A stretch of DNA of 34,992 nucleotides from Bacteroidota bacterium. Lineage in GTDB: Bacteria > Bacteroidota > Bacteroidia > JABDFU01. The notes under the pieces are model-generated. The model did no database searches, was not told the DNA's origin, and saw only the letters and a list, made by a program, of their open reading frames with translations. Shown in pieces: positions 7,853-16,747 of this stretch; position 1 is the stretch's first letter; each line of letters starts with the position of its first letter. Location: the NCBI GenBank assembly GCA_013286655.1, contig JABDFG010000022.1:1-34992 (forward strand), read 5' to 3'. The position numbers were made by a program, and so were the translations under genes.

Positions 7853-10800
7853 TTGGCTAATTCGCTCATTCAAAAATTGCCTCCCCACTTTTACTTACTG
7901 ATTGCAGGTCTTACAGCTATTCTGCTAAGCTCTGCATTTCAAGGTCCTTCCGACACCAATTACACGGCCGAAATAAAAAAATTTGAATCCACTTTGCATA
8001 AAAAAGAACGCCAGCTTGAAAAGGAATTGAACACGTTAAATGAACTGGCTTCAAAAAAAACCTATAACGAACTTTTCAGTGAAAAACCGGCATACTACGA
8101 CCAGCTTTATAAAGAATTCGGCTATGTATTGCTGATTTATGAAAACGACACCCTCAAGTTCTGGTCCGACAATTCCGCAGCGGTCGAAAATCAAATGAAG
8201 ACCGTTTGTTTAGATGACAAATTAGTCAAACTTCGCAACGGCTGGTTCGAAGTCATGTGCGCAAAATCATCTCAATCGGCCAAAAACTGCATCGGCCTGC
8301 TGCTGATCAAAAACGATTTTCCCTATCAGAATAATTACCTGCTCAATGGCTTCCAACAACAATTTTCCTTACCGGAAGAAACACGCCTGCAAAAAGGAAG
8401 TCCGACAGATGTACGTGCGATCCATGATCAGACAGGAAACTACCTGTTCTCGTTAAAATTTTCCGGAAATCAGGAGCAAACCTCCTCCAACCATATCTGG
8501 TCTGTACTTACTGCCTTTGCGGGAATTATACTGATACTGATCGGATGCTCCTTATTTTTTAGCAGTACTTTCTACAGAAAATCCAACCGAATCCCCTTGT
8601 TCTTCATCAGTTTGATAACAGTGCGTTTTTTAATGTTAAAACTTCATTTGCCCGAAGCACTGTATTCAAGCCCCTTATTCGGCCCGCAGTATTACGGGGA
8701 TGCTACTTCCTTCTGGCTTCCTTCTCTGGGAGACCTGGTGCTGAATACGCTCTTTGTACTTTGCATGGCACTTTTTTTTAATTTTTCTGAACTGAATTTC
8801 CCGGCAACCAAGTTAAAGTCCAAGTTTGCGTTTGTTTTAACAGCGGGATTACTTCTGGCCCTCCTGCTTTGTTCACTTATCGTAAATAAATTTTTCATCA
8901 GTCTTATTCAGAATTCAACCATTTCGTTCACCATCAACAATATATTCAGTCTCGATTCCCTGAGCTATATAGGATTTGTAATGATTGCACTTATACAACT
9001 CGCATTTTTTCTGATAGTAGATAAAGTACTCAAATGGGTAGGCGATTGGCAATTACCCCGAACGTTATTTTTCCAGGCCTTCTTTATTTCCGTTTTAATT
9101 TTTTCCATTATTTGTCATTTGATCGGGTATGTCGACTGGATGTTTATTATCATGCCAATTATTGTTATCCTGTGTATTTACCTGATTAAGAAAAGAAATC
9201 CTCCGCTTTATTCTTTTCCGGATATCGTGCTCATCGTCATTTTATTTTCCATTTACAGCGTTCATACATTTACAAAAGAAGGAAAAGAAAAAGAACACCG
9301 GGAACGGATGGTCATTGCTCAAAAACTGGCGGATGACCAGGACCCCCTGACAGAACACCTGTTTTCTGAGCTCGAAACAAAATTTAATTCAGACAGCCTC
9401 TTGGTCAGTTACCTGGCCCAACCTCCCAAAAACATGAATGCCTTTGAGAAACGACTCCGGCAGGATTATTTTAGCGGCTACTGGGATAAATACGATATTA
9501 AATTGTCTGTTTACGATTCTTCCTGCAATGCGCTGCTTAAGCCGATCCGGCCCGCAGCCGACAACAATGCTTACTACGACGACATCATCGAACGCGAAGG
9601 ACAGCCAACTACCTGTGAACATTTCTTTTTCCTGAAAAATAATTCAGGAAAAATAAGTTACATGGCCAAACTTCCGGTTTATGGCTTCCGGCATGGACAA
9701 CATTTGCTGGCAACCCTATATGCCGTATTAAACACCCGGTTTTTGCCGGAAGAGACAGGATTCCCCGAGTTACTGCTGGACCGCAACATGGGAATCGACC
9801 GGGATCTGTTTAATTACTCCTATGCCAAATACAAAAACAATGAACTGATCAGCCAATACGGGAAATATCAGTTCAGTTTAAAGCCGGCACCGTTCACCAG
9901 CAACAAAGAAGAATTTAAATTTACCGACAGCGACGGGTATACACATTTAAGCTATTCTCCGAATAAATCCACTGTCGTGGTGATCAGCAAACTCTCGCAT
10001 ACCCTGCTCGAGGCCGTAACTTATTTTTCCTACCTCTTTAGCTTTTTTAGTTTGATCGTGTTGATTTCGATCATCATTCGCCAGGTTGTGCGGGGTAATT
10101 TGTTCAATCAGAGCAGTTTCAAATACCGTATCCAGTTTTTGCTCGTACTGATTGTATTGGTGTCCCTCGCTTTGTTTGGAACAGGGACGATCTTCTACAT
10201 CAAACAGCAATATGAAGCAAAAAACAAAGAGAGTCTGAGTGAGAAAATAAATTCAGTGGCCATCGATTTAGAAAGTCAGTTAGGAAGCGAATCCGCACTG
10301 AATGCCGGCAACAAGGAATACAGCAATTACCTCCTCCGTAAATTATCTTCTGTGTTTTTTACCGACGTAAGCATTTATGACCTCAAAGGAAATGTATATG
10401 CTTCTTCTCAGCCAAAAATAGTTGAAGAAGGTCTGACTTCGAAAAAGATGAATCCCGATGCATACCTTCAAATGGCCATTGGTCAAAAATCACAATACAT
10501 CCATGACGAAGAAATTGGCAACCTGGAATACCTTTCCGCCTACGTTCCTTTTAAAGGCAAAAATGGACAACTCCTCGCTTATTTAAATCTACCTTACTTC
10601 GCCAAACAAACCGAACTGGAAAAGGAAATAGCCGGATTTCTGGTGGCGCTTATCAATATTTATGTTTTGCTCTTCGCCTTATCCGTCATTATGGCCATTT
10701 TTATTTCCAACTACGTTACACGACCCCTTAAGCTCGTACAGGACAAACTCAGTAAAATTCAGTTAGGAAAAATAAACGAACCGATCGAATGGGCCGATCA

Positions 10801-11554
10801 CGACGAGATTGGCAGCCTGGTAAAAGAATACAACCGCATGATCGAAGAACTGACACACAGCGCCGACTTACTGGCAAAGTCGGAGCGGGAAAGCGCCTGG
10901 AGAGAAATGGCACGGCAAGTGGCTCATGAAATTAAAAACCCTTTAACGCCGATGAAACTAAGTGTGCAACATCTGCAACGCATGATGCATGACAAATCAC
11001 CCGACCTGGAACAAAAACTGCAACGCATTACGAACACGCTGATTGAGCAGATCGATGCCTTGTCCTCTATAGCGAGCGCATTCTCAAGCTTTGCTAAAAT
11101 GCCCAAACCAAACAACGAAAAGACCGATCTGGACATTATTTTACAAAACACCATTAACCTTTTCAAAGAAATAGAAGGTTCCAGCATACGTTACCTGAAT
11201 AATACGGGGGCGGAAGCATTTATCTTTGCGGACAAGGAACAACTGCTACGGGTCTTTAATAACTTACTTAAAAATGCCATCCAGGCCATTCCCGAAACGC
11301 AGGAAGGCAGAATAACGGTACTGCTAAATCGTGAAAACAATTACTATACGGTAACGGTGAAAGACAATGGGACAGGGATAAATATAGACCTGGTCGATAA
11401 AATATTTACCCCTAATTTCACCACGAAAACGACAGGAATGGGATTAGGTCTGGCGATGGCGAAAAACATGATTGAAAGCTGCGAGGGAAAAATAAGCTTC
11501 AAAACAGAAGAAGGGAAAGGAACGGAATTTTATGTTTCGATACCGGTCTATTAA
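7853..11554 (+). CDS. Large NtrY-like membrane sensor histidine kinase
   Basis: This 1233-residue protein starts at TTG 7853; an in-frame stop at 7835 and the absence of an ATG force the choice. Order of parts: membrane segment 12-30; extracytoplasmic region to about 215; a block of about seven hydrophobic segments (216-472); second extracytoplasmic region (473-717); two segments (722-784); a third, cache-like extracytoplasmic region (785-925); one segment (926-952); HAMP (about 953-1005); HisKA with H1025 in REMARQVAHEIKNPLTP; HATPase_c with N-box N1137/N1141, DNGTGI (1171-1176) and GMGLGLA. The H-box wording is typical of NtrY. No response regulator is adjacent, so its partner is elsewhere. 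The signal it senses is not evident. purN follows after 11 bases. Confidence 0.88.
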   Translation: MANSLIQKLPPHFYLLIAGLTAILLSSAFQGPSDTNYTAEIKKFESTLHKKERQLEKELNTLNELASKKTYNELFSEKPAYYDQLYKEFGYVLLIYENDTLKFWSDNSAAVENQMKTVCLDDKLVKLRNGWFEVMCAKSSQSAKNCIGLLLIKNDFPYQNNYLLNGFQQQFSLPEETRLQKGSPTDVRAIHDQTGNYLFSLKFSGNQEQTSSNHIWSVLTAFAGIILILIGCSLFFSSTFYRKSNRIPLFFISLITVRFLMLKLHLPEALYSSPLFGPQYYGDATSFWLPSLGDLVLNTLFVLCMALFFNFSELNFPATKLKSKFAFVLTAGLLLALLLCSLIVNKFFISLIQNSTISFTINNIFSLDSLSYIGFVMIALIQLAFFLIVDKVLKWVGDWQLPRTLFFQAFFISVLIFSIICHLIGYVDWMFIIMPIIVILCIYLIKKRNPPLYSFPDIVLIVILFSIYSVHTFTKEGKEKEHRERMVIAQKLADDQDPLTEHLFSELETKFNSDSLLVSYLAQPPKNMNAFEKRLRQDYFSGYWDKYDIKLSVYDSSCNALLKPIRPAADNNAYYDDIIEREGQPTTCEHFFFLKNNSGKISYMAKLPVYGFRHGQHLLATLYAVLNTRFLPEETGFPELLLDRNMGIDRDLFNYSYAKYKNNELISQYGKYQFSLKPAPFTSNKEEFKFTDSDGYTHLSYSPNKSTVVVISKLSHTLLEAVTYFSYLFSFFSLIVLISIIIRQVVRGNLFNQSSFKYRIQFLLVLIVLVSLALFGTGTIFYIKQQYEAKNKESLSEKINSVAIDLESQLGSESALNAGNKEYSNYLLRKLSSVFFTDVSIYDLKGNVYASSQPKIVEEGLTSKKMNPDAYLQMAIGQKSQYIHDEEIGNLEYLSAYVPFKGKNGQLLAYLNLPYFAKQTELEKEIAGFLVALINIYVLLFALSVIMAIFISNYVTRPLKLVQDKLSKIQLGKINEPIEWADHDEIGSLVKEYNRMIEELTHSADLLAKSERESAWREMARQVAHEIKNPLTPMKLSVQHLQRMMHDKSPDLEQKLQRITNTLIEQIDALSSIASAFSSFAKMPKPNNEKTDLDIILQNTINLFKEIEGSSIRYLNNTGAEAFIFADKEQLLRVFNNLLKNAIQAIPETQEGRITVLLNRENNYYTVTVKDNGTGINIDLVDKIFTPNFTTKTTGMGLGLAMAKNMIESCEGKISFKTEEGKGTEFYVSIPVY

Positions 11555-11565
11555 AAAACATACAG

Positions 11566-12144
11566 ATGAAAAACATAGCCATTTTTGCTTCGGGCGAAGG
11601 AAGCAACGCCCAGCAGCTGATCGACTATTTTAAAAAGAACGAAACAGGCCGGGTGGTTTTATTGGTAACAAATAATCCCGATGCACACGTGATCCAGCGT
11701 GCGAATAAAGCAGCCATTCCACAGCTTCTGCTGGACAAGAAAAAATTCATCGAAACAGATCACTTACTGGAAAAACTGAAGGAATATAACATTTCCTTCA
11801 TTGCATTGGCAGGGTTTATCTGGTTAATCCCCGCTTACCTGACACACGCTTATCCCGACAGAATAATAAACATACATCCCGCCTTGCTGCCCAAATACGG
11901 TGGAAAGGGTATGTACGGGATGAATATACACCAGGCGGTTATCCATAACAAAGAGCCGGAAAGTGGTATCAGCATCCATTACGTCAATGAACACTATGAT
12001 GAAGGCAAAATAATTCTACAAGTCAAATGTAAGGTGAATCCTTCCGACACTCCGGAAAGTCTTGCCGCTAAAATTCACCAGTTAGAGTATGCACATTATC
12101 CGAAAGTTGTGGAAGCACTTATTTGTTCGGTTCCTTGTGCTTAA
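11566..12144 (+). CDS. purN: Phosphoribosylglycinamide formyltransferase PurN
   Basis: PurN transfers a formyl group from 10-formyltetrahydrofolate to GAR, the third step of purine synthesis in the cytoplasm. The 192 residues match the usual length. The phosphate-binding SGEGSN (9-14), catalytic N102 and H104 in INIHPALLPKYGG, and D145 in NEHYDEGKI are all present. It lies 11 bases after the histidine kinase and may share its transcript. Its last 26 bases overlap the end of the convergent phoU gene. Confidence 0.95.
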   Translation: MKNIAIFASGEGSNAQQLIDYFKKNETGRVVLLVTNNPDAHVIQRANKAAIPQLLLDKKKFIETDHLLEKLKEYNISFIALAGFIWLIPAYLTHAYPDRIINIHPALLPKYGGKGMYGMNIHQAVIHNKEPESGISIHYVNEHYDEGKIILQVKCKVNPSDTPESLAAKIHQLEYAHYPKVVEALICSVPCA

Positions 12145-12796
12145 GCACCTTTGCTTCAATGTAAAAAATAATTTCCTCCGCGATGTTCTTTGTTTGATCT
12201 CCTACACGTTCCAGTTTACGGATCATCGATAAAATGTGCAGACTTTCGCGGATATTATCCGGATGGGATTTGATATAATCCGTTATCACATAACTGGCTT
12301 CATTATTTACTTCATCTAATTTCTCATCTTTTTTGAATAAGGTGCGGGCCAGACGGGTATCTTCCTGTTCATATGCCTGGGCAGCATCCAACAGCATTGC
12401 ATTTGACATGTCGAACATTTCTACGATACGGGCAACCTTTAAAAGCTCCGGATCAAATTGTTTATCAATATCAATGACAAACCGAGCGATTCCTTCTGCA
12501 ATATCACCTATACGTTCCAGGTTAGAATTAATTTTCAAAGCCGCCAGTACAAAACGCAGGTCAATCGCCACCGGTGTAAACAAAGCAAAAATATTTTCAC
12601 AATCCCGGTCGATCTTAAGCTCATACGCATTCACCCGCCTTTCCACGGCCACCACCTGCCGGGCAAGATCCTTGTCGTGCTGAATCAGCGCCTCTTTACC
12701 TTTTTCCACTTGCTGGCGCACGAGTTTCCACATATTGAGCGTATCTGTTTTAAGAAGCTGCAATTCTTCATCCAGGTGCGAATGAGTAGTCGTCAT
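12119..12796 (-). CDS. phoU: Phosphate-transport regulator PhoU
   Basis: PhoU is a cytoplasmic protein of two three-helix bundles that links Pst transport to PhoR/PhoB signalling and restrains phosphate uptake. The 225 residues show both characteristic repeats: NLERIGDIAEGIA in the first half and KLERVGDQTKNIAEE in the second, each carrying the ExxxD-type metal-binding pattern. It is the last gene of the porin-pst operon, 18 bases after pstB. Its 3' end overlaps purN tail to tail by 26 bases. Confidence 0.95.
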   Translation of the reverse strand: MTTTHSHLDEELQLLKTDTLNMWKLVRQQVEKGKEALIQHDKDLARQVVAVERRVNAYELKIDRDCENIFALFTPVAIDLRFVLAALKINSNLERIGDIAEGIARFVIDIDKQFDPELLKVARIVEMFDMSNAMLLDAAQAYEQEDTRLARTLFKKDEKLDEVNNEASYVITDYIKSHPDNIRESLHILSMIRKLERVGDQTKNIAEEIIFYIEAKVLKHKEPNK

Positions 12797-12814
12797 ATTT
12801 TATGAGTATTTAGG

Positions 12815-13588
12815 TTATCCAAATCTGCCGGTTATGTAATTCTGTGTTCGGGTGTGTTTAGGATTCGTAAACATGGTTTTCGTATCATCGCATTCAATCA
12901 GTTCCCCCATGTAAAAAAAAGCAGTCTTATCACTTACCCTACCCGCCTGTTGCATGTTATGCGTTACAATAATAATCGTGTATTGATTTTTCAATTCATA
13001 AATCAGCTCTTCGATTTTGGCGGTAGAGATCGGATCAAGTGCGGAAGCCGGTTCATCCATCAATAAAACAGAAGGCTCAATCGCCAGAGCCCGGGCGATA
13101 CATAAACGCTGCTGCTGTCCACCCGATAATTCAAACGCGGATTTTTTCAATTTGTCCTTTACTTCCTCCCAGAGTGCAGACTGTTTCAGGGAGCGCTCCA
13201 CCCGCTCCTCTATAAATTTAGCCTCCTTTACCCCATTCACCCGTAAACCGTACGCTACATTTTCAAAAATGGACTTTGGAAAAGGATTCGGTTTCTGGAA
13301 AACCATTCCGATATTTTTTCTAAGCTCATCCACATTCATAGAACGGTCGTTGATATCCTTTCCATCCACCATGACATACCCCGTAATCCGGGTGCTGGGA
13401 ATCAGATCATTCATCCGGTTAAAACACCTTAAAAAAGTGGATTTGCCACAACCCGAAGGACCAATCAAAGCCACCACCGTATTCTCCTCCATGGACAAGG
13501 TAATTCCCTTTAACGCATGAAAGTCGCCATAGTAAAGGTTAACATCCTTCGCCATGACTTTCGGTTTCTTCACATAATCTTTTACCAT
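12815..13588 (-). CDS. pstB: Phosphate ABC transporter ATP-binding protein PstB
   Basis: PstB is the ATPase of the high-affinity PstSCAB importer on the inner face of the cytoplasmic membrane. In its 257 residues I see Walker [10 protein letters not shown] (43-51), the Q-loop at Q98 (FQKPNPFP, the PstB-specific wording), the signature LSGGQQQR (154-161), Walker B LLMDEP (175-180), the D-loop SALD and the switch H210. The length is normal. It begins 10 bases after pstA and ends 18 bases before phoU. Confidence 0.97.
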   Translation of the reverse strand: MVKDYVKKPKVMAKDVNLYYGDFHALKGITLSMEENTVVALIGPSGCGKSTFLRCFNRMNDLIPSTRITGYVMVDGKDINDRSMNVDELRKNIGMVFQKPNPFPKSIFENVAYGLRVNGVKEAKFIEERVERSLKQSALWEEVKDKLKKSAFELSGGQQQRLCIARALAIEPSVLLMDEPASALDPISTAKIEELIYELKNQYTIIIVTHNMQQAGRVSDKTAFFYMGELIECDDTKTMFTNPKHTRTQNYITGRFG

Positions 13589-13598
13589 GTTAAAATGA

Positions 13599-14477
13599 TT
13601 AATTCATTTTCACTTTCTTCCCAAAATACCTGCGCAATACATTTGCCAGCAAATTTAAGATCAGCACAATAAGCACAAGTACCAAAGCCGTGCCATAAGC
13701 CATTTTACGGGACTCAACAATATTTGTTCCACTGGTTGAGATAACATACAGATGATAAGGCAGGGCCATCACCTGGTCAAAAATACTGTGGGGAAGTTTG
13801 GGTAAAAAATAAGCAGCCACCGTAAATAAAATAGGTGCTGTTTCGCCCGATATTCTTCCGATGGATAAAATAAGACCGGTAATAATATTTGGCAAAGACA
13901 TGGGTAATACCACCTTTCGGATGGTCTGTAATTTCGTCGCACCCAGCGCATAACTTCCTACCCGAAAGGAATTATCAATTGCTTTCAGTGATTCTTCCGT
14001 AGTCCGGATAACAACCGGTAGTACCAGCAAACCCAGAGTGAGAGAACCGGCCAGTATGGAATCTCCAAAATGAAGGTCATTAACAAATAAGGACATACCA
14101 AACAGGCCGAAAACAATGGAAGGTATCCCCGCCAGGTTATTGGTCATTGCTTTCATAAAGCGTTTTAATATCCCATCCTTGGTATATTCATGCACATAAA
14201 TCCCCGACATAATACCAATAGGAAAGGCAAAAATCATACTTCCAAGCATTAAACAAAACGTTCCGATAATCGCGGGATATATTCCACCTTTAGTCATTCC
14301 ATCCTCCGGCATTTTAGTCAGAAAATCCCAGCTAATCGCCGGAAGCCCGCGAATAACAATAAATCCAAGTATCACAAAAAGAACCAGTACGATGCTGGCA
14401 CTCATCAATGTGAACAAAGTAAAAACAAAATTTTGCGAAGCCTGCTTTCTTCTATGTATTTTACCGGAATCCATCAT
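13599..14477 (-). CDS. pstA: Phosphate ABC transporter permease PstA
   Basis: This 292-residue inner-membrane permease has about six hydrophobic segments. It carries the PstA landmarks [15 protein letters not shown] and the EAA loop [16 protein letters not shown] that contacts PstB. It pairs with PstC to form the phosphate channel. The ATG overlaps the TGA of pstC as ATGA, so the two permeases are translationally coupled. A second ATG follows immediately and could also serve as the start. Confidence 0.95.
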   Translation of the reverse strand: MMDSGKIHRRKQASQNFVFTLFTLMSASIVLVLFVILGFIVIRGLPAISWDFLTKMPEDGMTKGGIYPAIIGTFCLMLGSMIFAFPIGIMSGIYVHEYTKDGILKRFMKAMTNNLAGIPSIVFGLFGMSLFVNDLHFGDSILAGSLTLGLLVLPVVIRTTEESLKAIDNSFRVGSYALGATKLQTIRKVVLPMSLPNIITGLILSIGRISGETAPILFTVAAYFLPKLPHSIFDQVMALPYHLYVISTSGTNIVESRKMAYGTALVLVLIVLILNLLANVLRRYFGKKVKMN

Positions 14478-15679
14478 TTACTATATTTTCTACGTGCTGA
14501 AATTAAGTCAACCGTTAAATTAATCACCAGGGTCATCACAAATAAAACACAACCCAATGCAAACAAAGCCTTATAATGTAAGCCCCCATGCGCGGATTCC
14601 CCAAGTTCAGCCGCTATGGTTGCCGGGATGGTCCGCATCGGTACCAGGATACTGTGTGGAATAATTGCCGCATTACCGGTCACCATTAGAACGGCCATCG
14701 TTTCACCCATAGCCCGGCCGATGCCCAAAATCGTCGCCGCGGAGATCCCGGAAATAGAGTAAGGAACAATTACTTTATAGATCGTCTGCCAGTGCGTTGC
14801 TCCTAAAGCCAGGCTGGCCTCCTTCATGGCACGCGGTGTATTCCGGATAGCATCTTCAGAAATAGTAATGATGGTTGGCAGCGCCATGATGGCCAATACA
14901 AGGCTACCCGACAAACCCGTTTCCCCTACCGGCAGATTAAATGTTTTCTGTACCAGGGGAACAATCACGATCAAACCAAAAAAACCATACACCACAGAGG
15001 GTATACCCGCCAGCAACTCAATCACCGGTTTTAAGATTTTACCTACACGGGCATCCGCAATTTCCGCAATATATACGGCCGTTGCCAAACCAAAAGGCAA
15101 AGCGATGAGAATCGCCACCAGACTTACCCATAAAGTCCCCAGTATTAAAGGAAGAATTCCCAACTGAGCGGCAGGTTGAGCCGTAGGAAACCATTCCTTG
15201 TCTTTTATAAATCCTGTCAAGGTCACTTTTTTCATCGCTAAAATCCTTCCCTGGAAATTTTTACTGATGTATTCCGTCGGGAAAAATGCGATGATACCGG
15301 TTTTCTTACCCATCAGTTCACTGATCCGTTGAGGAACAAATTGCAGGCTGTCTCCCAGTTCAGCATCCGAGTAATAGTTGCTGATATCATTCACACTAAA
15401 AACAATGATCGAATCTTTATTCCCGCCAACCTCTTTCCAATTCGTTATTTTCCGGTCAAAAATATTTTTTATTTGCTGTGCCGTCAATTCCTGTACTGGA
15501 TTACTTTTGTTCAACGCGATGACAGAGCCCTTTTCAACAGGCGTTTCGTTAAAAAGACCCCAGCCTTCCTTAAACAAAAATAAGACGATAAGTATAACGG
15601 CAAAACTGGTGATGGTCCCGCTTAAAAACAAGAGACCCTCTACGAATTTTTCAATGAATCTTTGAAAGGAGGTCTTCAA
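14474..15679 (-). CDS. pstC: Phosphate ABC transporter permease PstC with a PstS-like periplasmic insert
   Basis: The C-terminal part (about 170-401) is a standard PstC: ELLAGIPSVVYGFFG (221-235), the EAA loop EASLALGATHWQTIYKVIVP (287-306) and about five membrane segments. A first membrane segment lies at about 17-37. Between it and the next (about 173) are some 130 residues, making the protein roughly 100 residues longer than the classical PstC. Residues 53-137 resemble the neighbouring PstS: LTAQQIKNIFDRKITNWKEV here against LTREQLEGIFTGAIVNWKEV there, then IIVFS against IIVYS, then TGIIAFFPTEYI against GAIGYVGLAYL. The PstS phosphate-binding RESSSGT is replaced by VNDISNY. The insert therefore looks like a degenerate binding-protein lobe facing the periplasm. 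Confidence 0.92.
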   Translation of the reverse strand: MKTSFQRFIEKFVEGLLFLSGTITSFAVILIVLFLFKEGWGLFNETPVEKGSVIALNKSNPVQELTAQQIKNIFDRKITNWKEVGGNKDSIIVFSVNDISNYYSDAELGDSLQFVPQRISELMGKKTGIIAFFPTEYISKNFQGRILAMKKVTLTGFIKDKEWFPTAQPAAQLGILPLILGTLWVSLVAILIALPFGLATAVYIAEIADARVGKILKPVIELLAGIPSVVYGFFGLIVIVPLVQKTFNLPVGETGLSGSLVLAIMALPTIITISEDAIRNTPRAMKEASLALGATHWQTIYKVIVPYSISGISAATILGIGRAMGETMAVLMVTGNAAIIPHSILVPMRTIPATIAAELGESAHGGLHYKALFALGCVLFVMTLVINLTVDLISARRKYSK

Positions 15680-15722
15680 TTTCTTTTACTTTTTAAATTT
15701 TTCAGTCCATACCATAACTCAT

Positions 15723-15745
15723 AAGCCCTTCCGTAAGAAGGGCTT
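15723..15745 (-). promoter_or_regulatory. Stable hairpin in the pstS-pstC gap
   Basis: AAGCCCTTC (15723-15731) and GAAGGGCTT (15737-15745) form a perfect 9-bp stem with a 5-base loop, inside the 145-base gap between the pstS stop and the pstC start. No T-run follows it on the minus strand, so it is not a canonical terminator. It could be a processing or 3'-end-stabilising structure that yields more PstS than permease, as is common for pst operons. Confidence 0.5.
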
Positions 15746-15824
15746 TGTCCAGAATGCTGCGGACGATGAGTACTAAACTAAACAACAACTACATTAATTT
15801 AAATTTAGTGTCTTGAAAAATTCA

Positions 15825-16640
15825 TTATTTAACAGAAATATACCCAACTTCTTCTACTGTTTTTTGACCTTCTGCAGAGAGCACATAGTCAATATAGGGC
15901 TTAACTTTTGCCTCCAGGTCCCCTGCATAGAAATAATACAAAGGTCGCGCGATCGGATACGTTTTATCTTTAGCAGCTTTGATACTTGCTTTAACAAAGG
16001 TCTTTCCATCATACGATACCGCCAGATCCTTCACTTCCTTATTCAGGTAGGCCAGGCCCACATAACCGATAGCACCCTTAGTCTGACCCACCGATTGAAC
16101 AATAGCTCCTGTGGCAGGCAAGCTCAATACCGTAGCGGCATAGTTCTTTTTACCCATTACATGTTCCTTCATGAAATCATACGTACCGGAACTGGATTCA
16201 CGGGAGTACACGATAATTTTATCATCGTCCCCTCCAACTTCTTTCCAGTTTACAATCGCACCGGTAAAAATACCCTCCAGCTGCTCGCGGGTTAACTGGC
16301 TGACTTTGTTTTTTGGATTAACAATGATAGAAAGTGCGTCAATACCGACAATCACTTGTTTTATTTTTTTATCCTTCAATTTCATTTTTTCATCCACTTT
16401 CAGATCCCTGGAAGACATAGCTATATCCGTGCTTCCATCCTCCAAAGCAGCAATTCCAATTCCCGAACCACCGCCAACGACTGTGATAGAAGCATCTGTA
16501 TTTTTCTTCATGTAGTTTTCTGCTTCCTTTTGAGACAAAGGCAATACGGTATCACTCCCCTTTACTTTTATTTCAACTTTCCCAACAGTAAAGGCCATCA
16601 TAAGGCCTGTTGCTGCTAATAAACAAATTGCTTTTTTCAT
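15825..16640 (-). CDS. pstS: Periplasmic phosphate-binding protein PstS
   Basis: PstS captures phosphate in the periplasm and delivers it to PstC/PstA. The 271 residues start with a signal peptide (MKKAICLLAATGLMMAFTVG). Phosphate-contact segments are visible: KGSDTVLPL (27-35), GGGSGIGIAAL followed by DIAMSSRDL, and SRESSSGTYDFM (146-157). It follows the porin by about 100 bases, which include a very stable hairpin. The permease gene pstC is next. Confidence 0.95.
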   Translation of the reverse strand: MKKAICLLAATGLMMAFTVGKVEIKVKGSDTVLPLSQKEAENYMKKNTDASITVVGGGSGIGIAALEDGSTDIAMSSRDLKVDEKMKLKDKKIKQVIVGIDALSIIVNPKNKVSQLTREQLEGIFTGAIVNWKEVGGDDDKIIVYSRESSSGTYDFMKEHVMGKKNYAATVLSLPATGAIVQSVGQTKGAIGYVGLAYLNKEVKDLAVSYDGKTFVKASIKAAKDKTYPIARPLYYFYAGDLEAKVKPYIDYVLSAEGQKTVEEVGYISVK

Positions 16641-16656
16641 TTTTTTAGTTTTAGTA

Positions 16657-16683
16657 AATACCTCCCGAAGATCGGGAGGTATT
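16657..16683 (-). promoter_or_regulatory. 12-bp perfect hairpin upstream of pstS
   Basis: AATACCTCCCGA (16657-16668) is the exact reverse complement of 16672-16683, with a 3-base loop. It lies 17 bases upstream of the pstS start on the transcribed minus strand. Six G-C pairs in the middle make it very stable. The bases after it on the minus strand are A-rich, not T-rich, so it is not a standard terminator. A 3'-end stabiliser for the porin message, a processing site or a translational element for pstS are possible. Confidence 0.5.
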
Positions 16684-16720
16684 AGAGGGACTGTATTAAT
16701 TCTATTTAAATAAACTATTA

Positions 16721-16747
16721 TTAAACCGTTTAAAATGACCGGTTTAA
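16721..16747 (-). terminator. Weak hairpin over the porin stop codon
   Basis: TTAAACCG (16721-16728) pairs with CGGTTTAA (16740-16747) across an 11-base loop. The right arm includes the porin stop codon (complement of 16744-16746). An AT-rich stretch follows in the direction of transcription. It may cause partial termination between the porin and pstS. Confidence 0.3.

Noticed and set aside
15329-15583. Plus-strand frames antisense to pstC and pstS
   Set aside because: They are shadows of well-supported transporter genes and show no domain or start context of their own.
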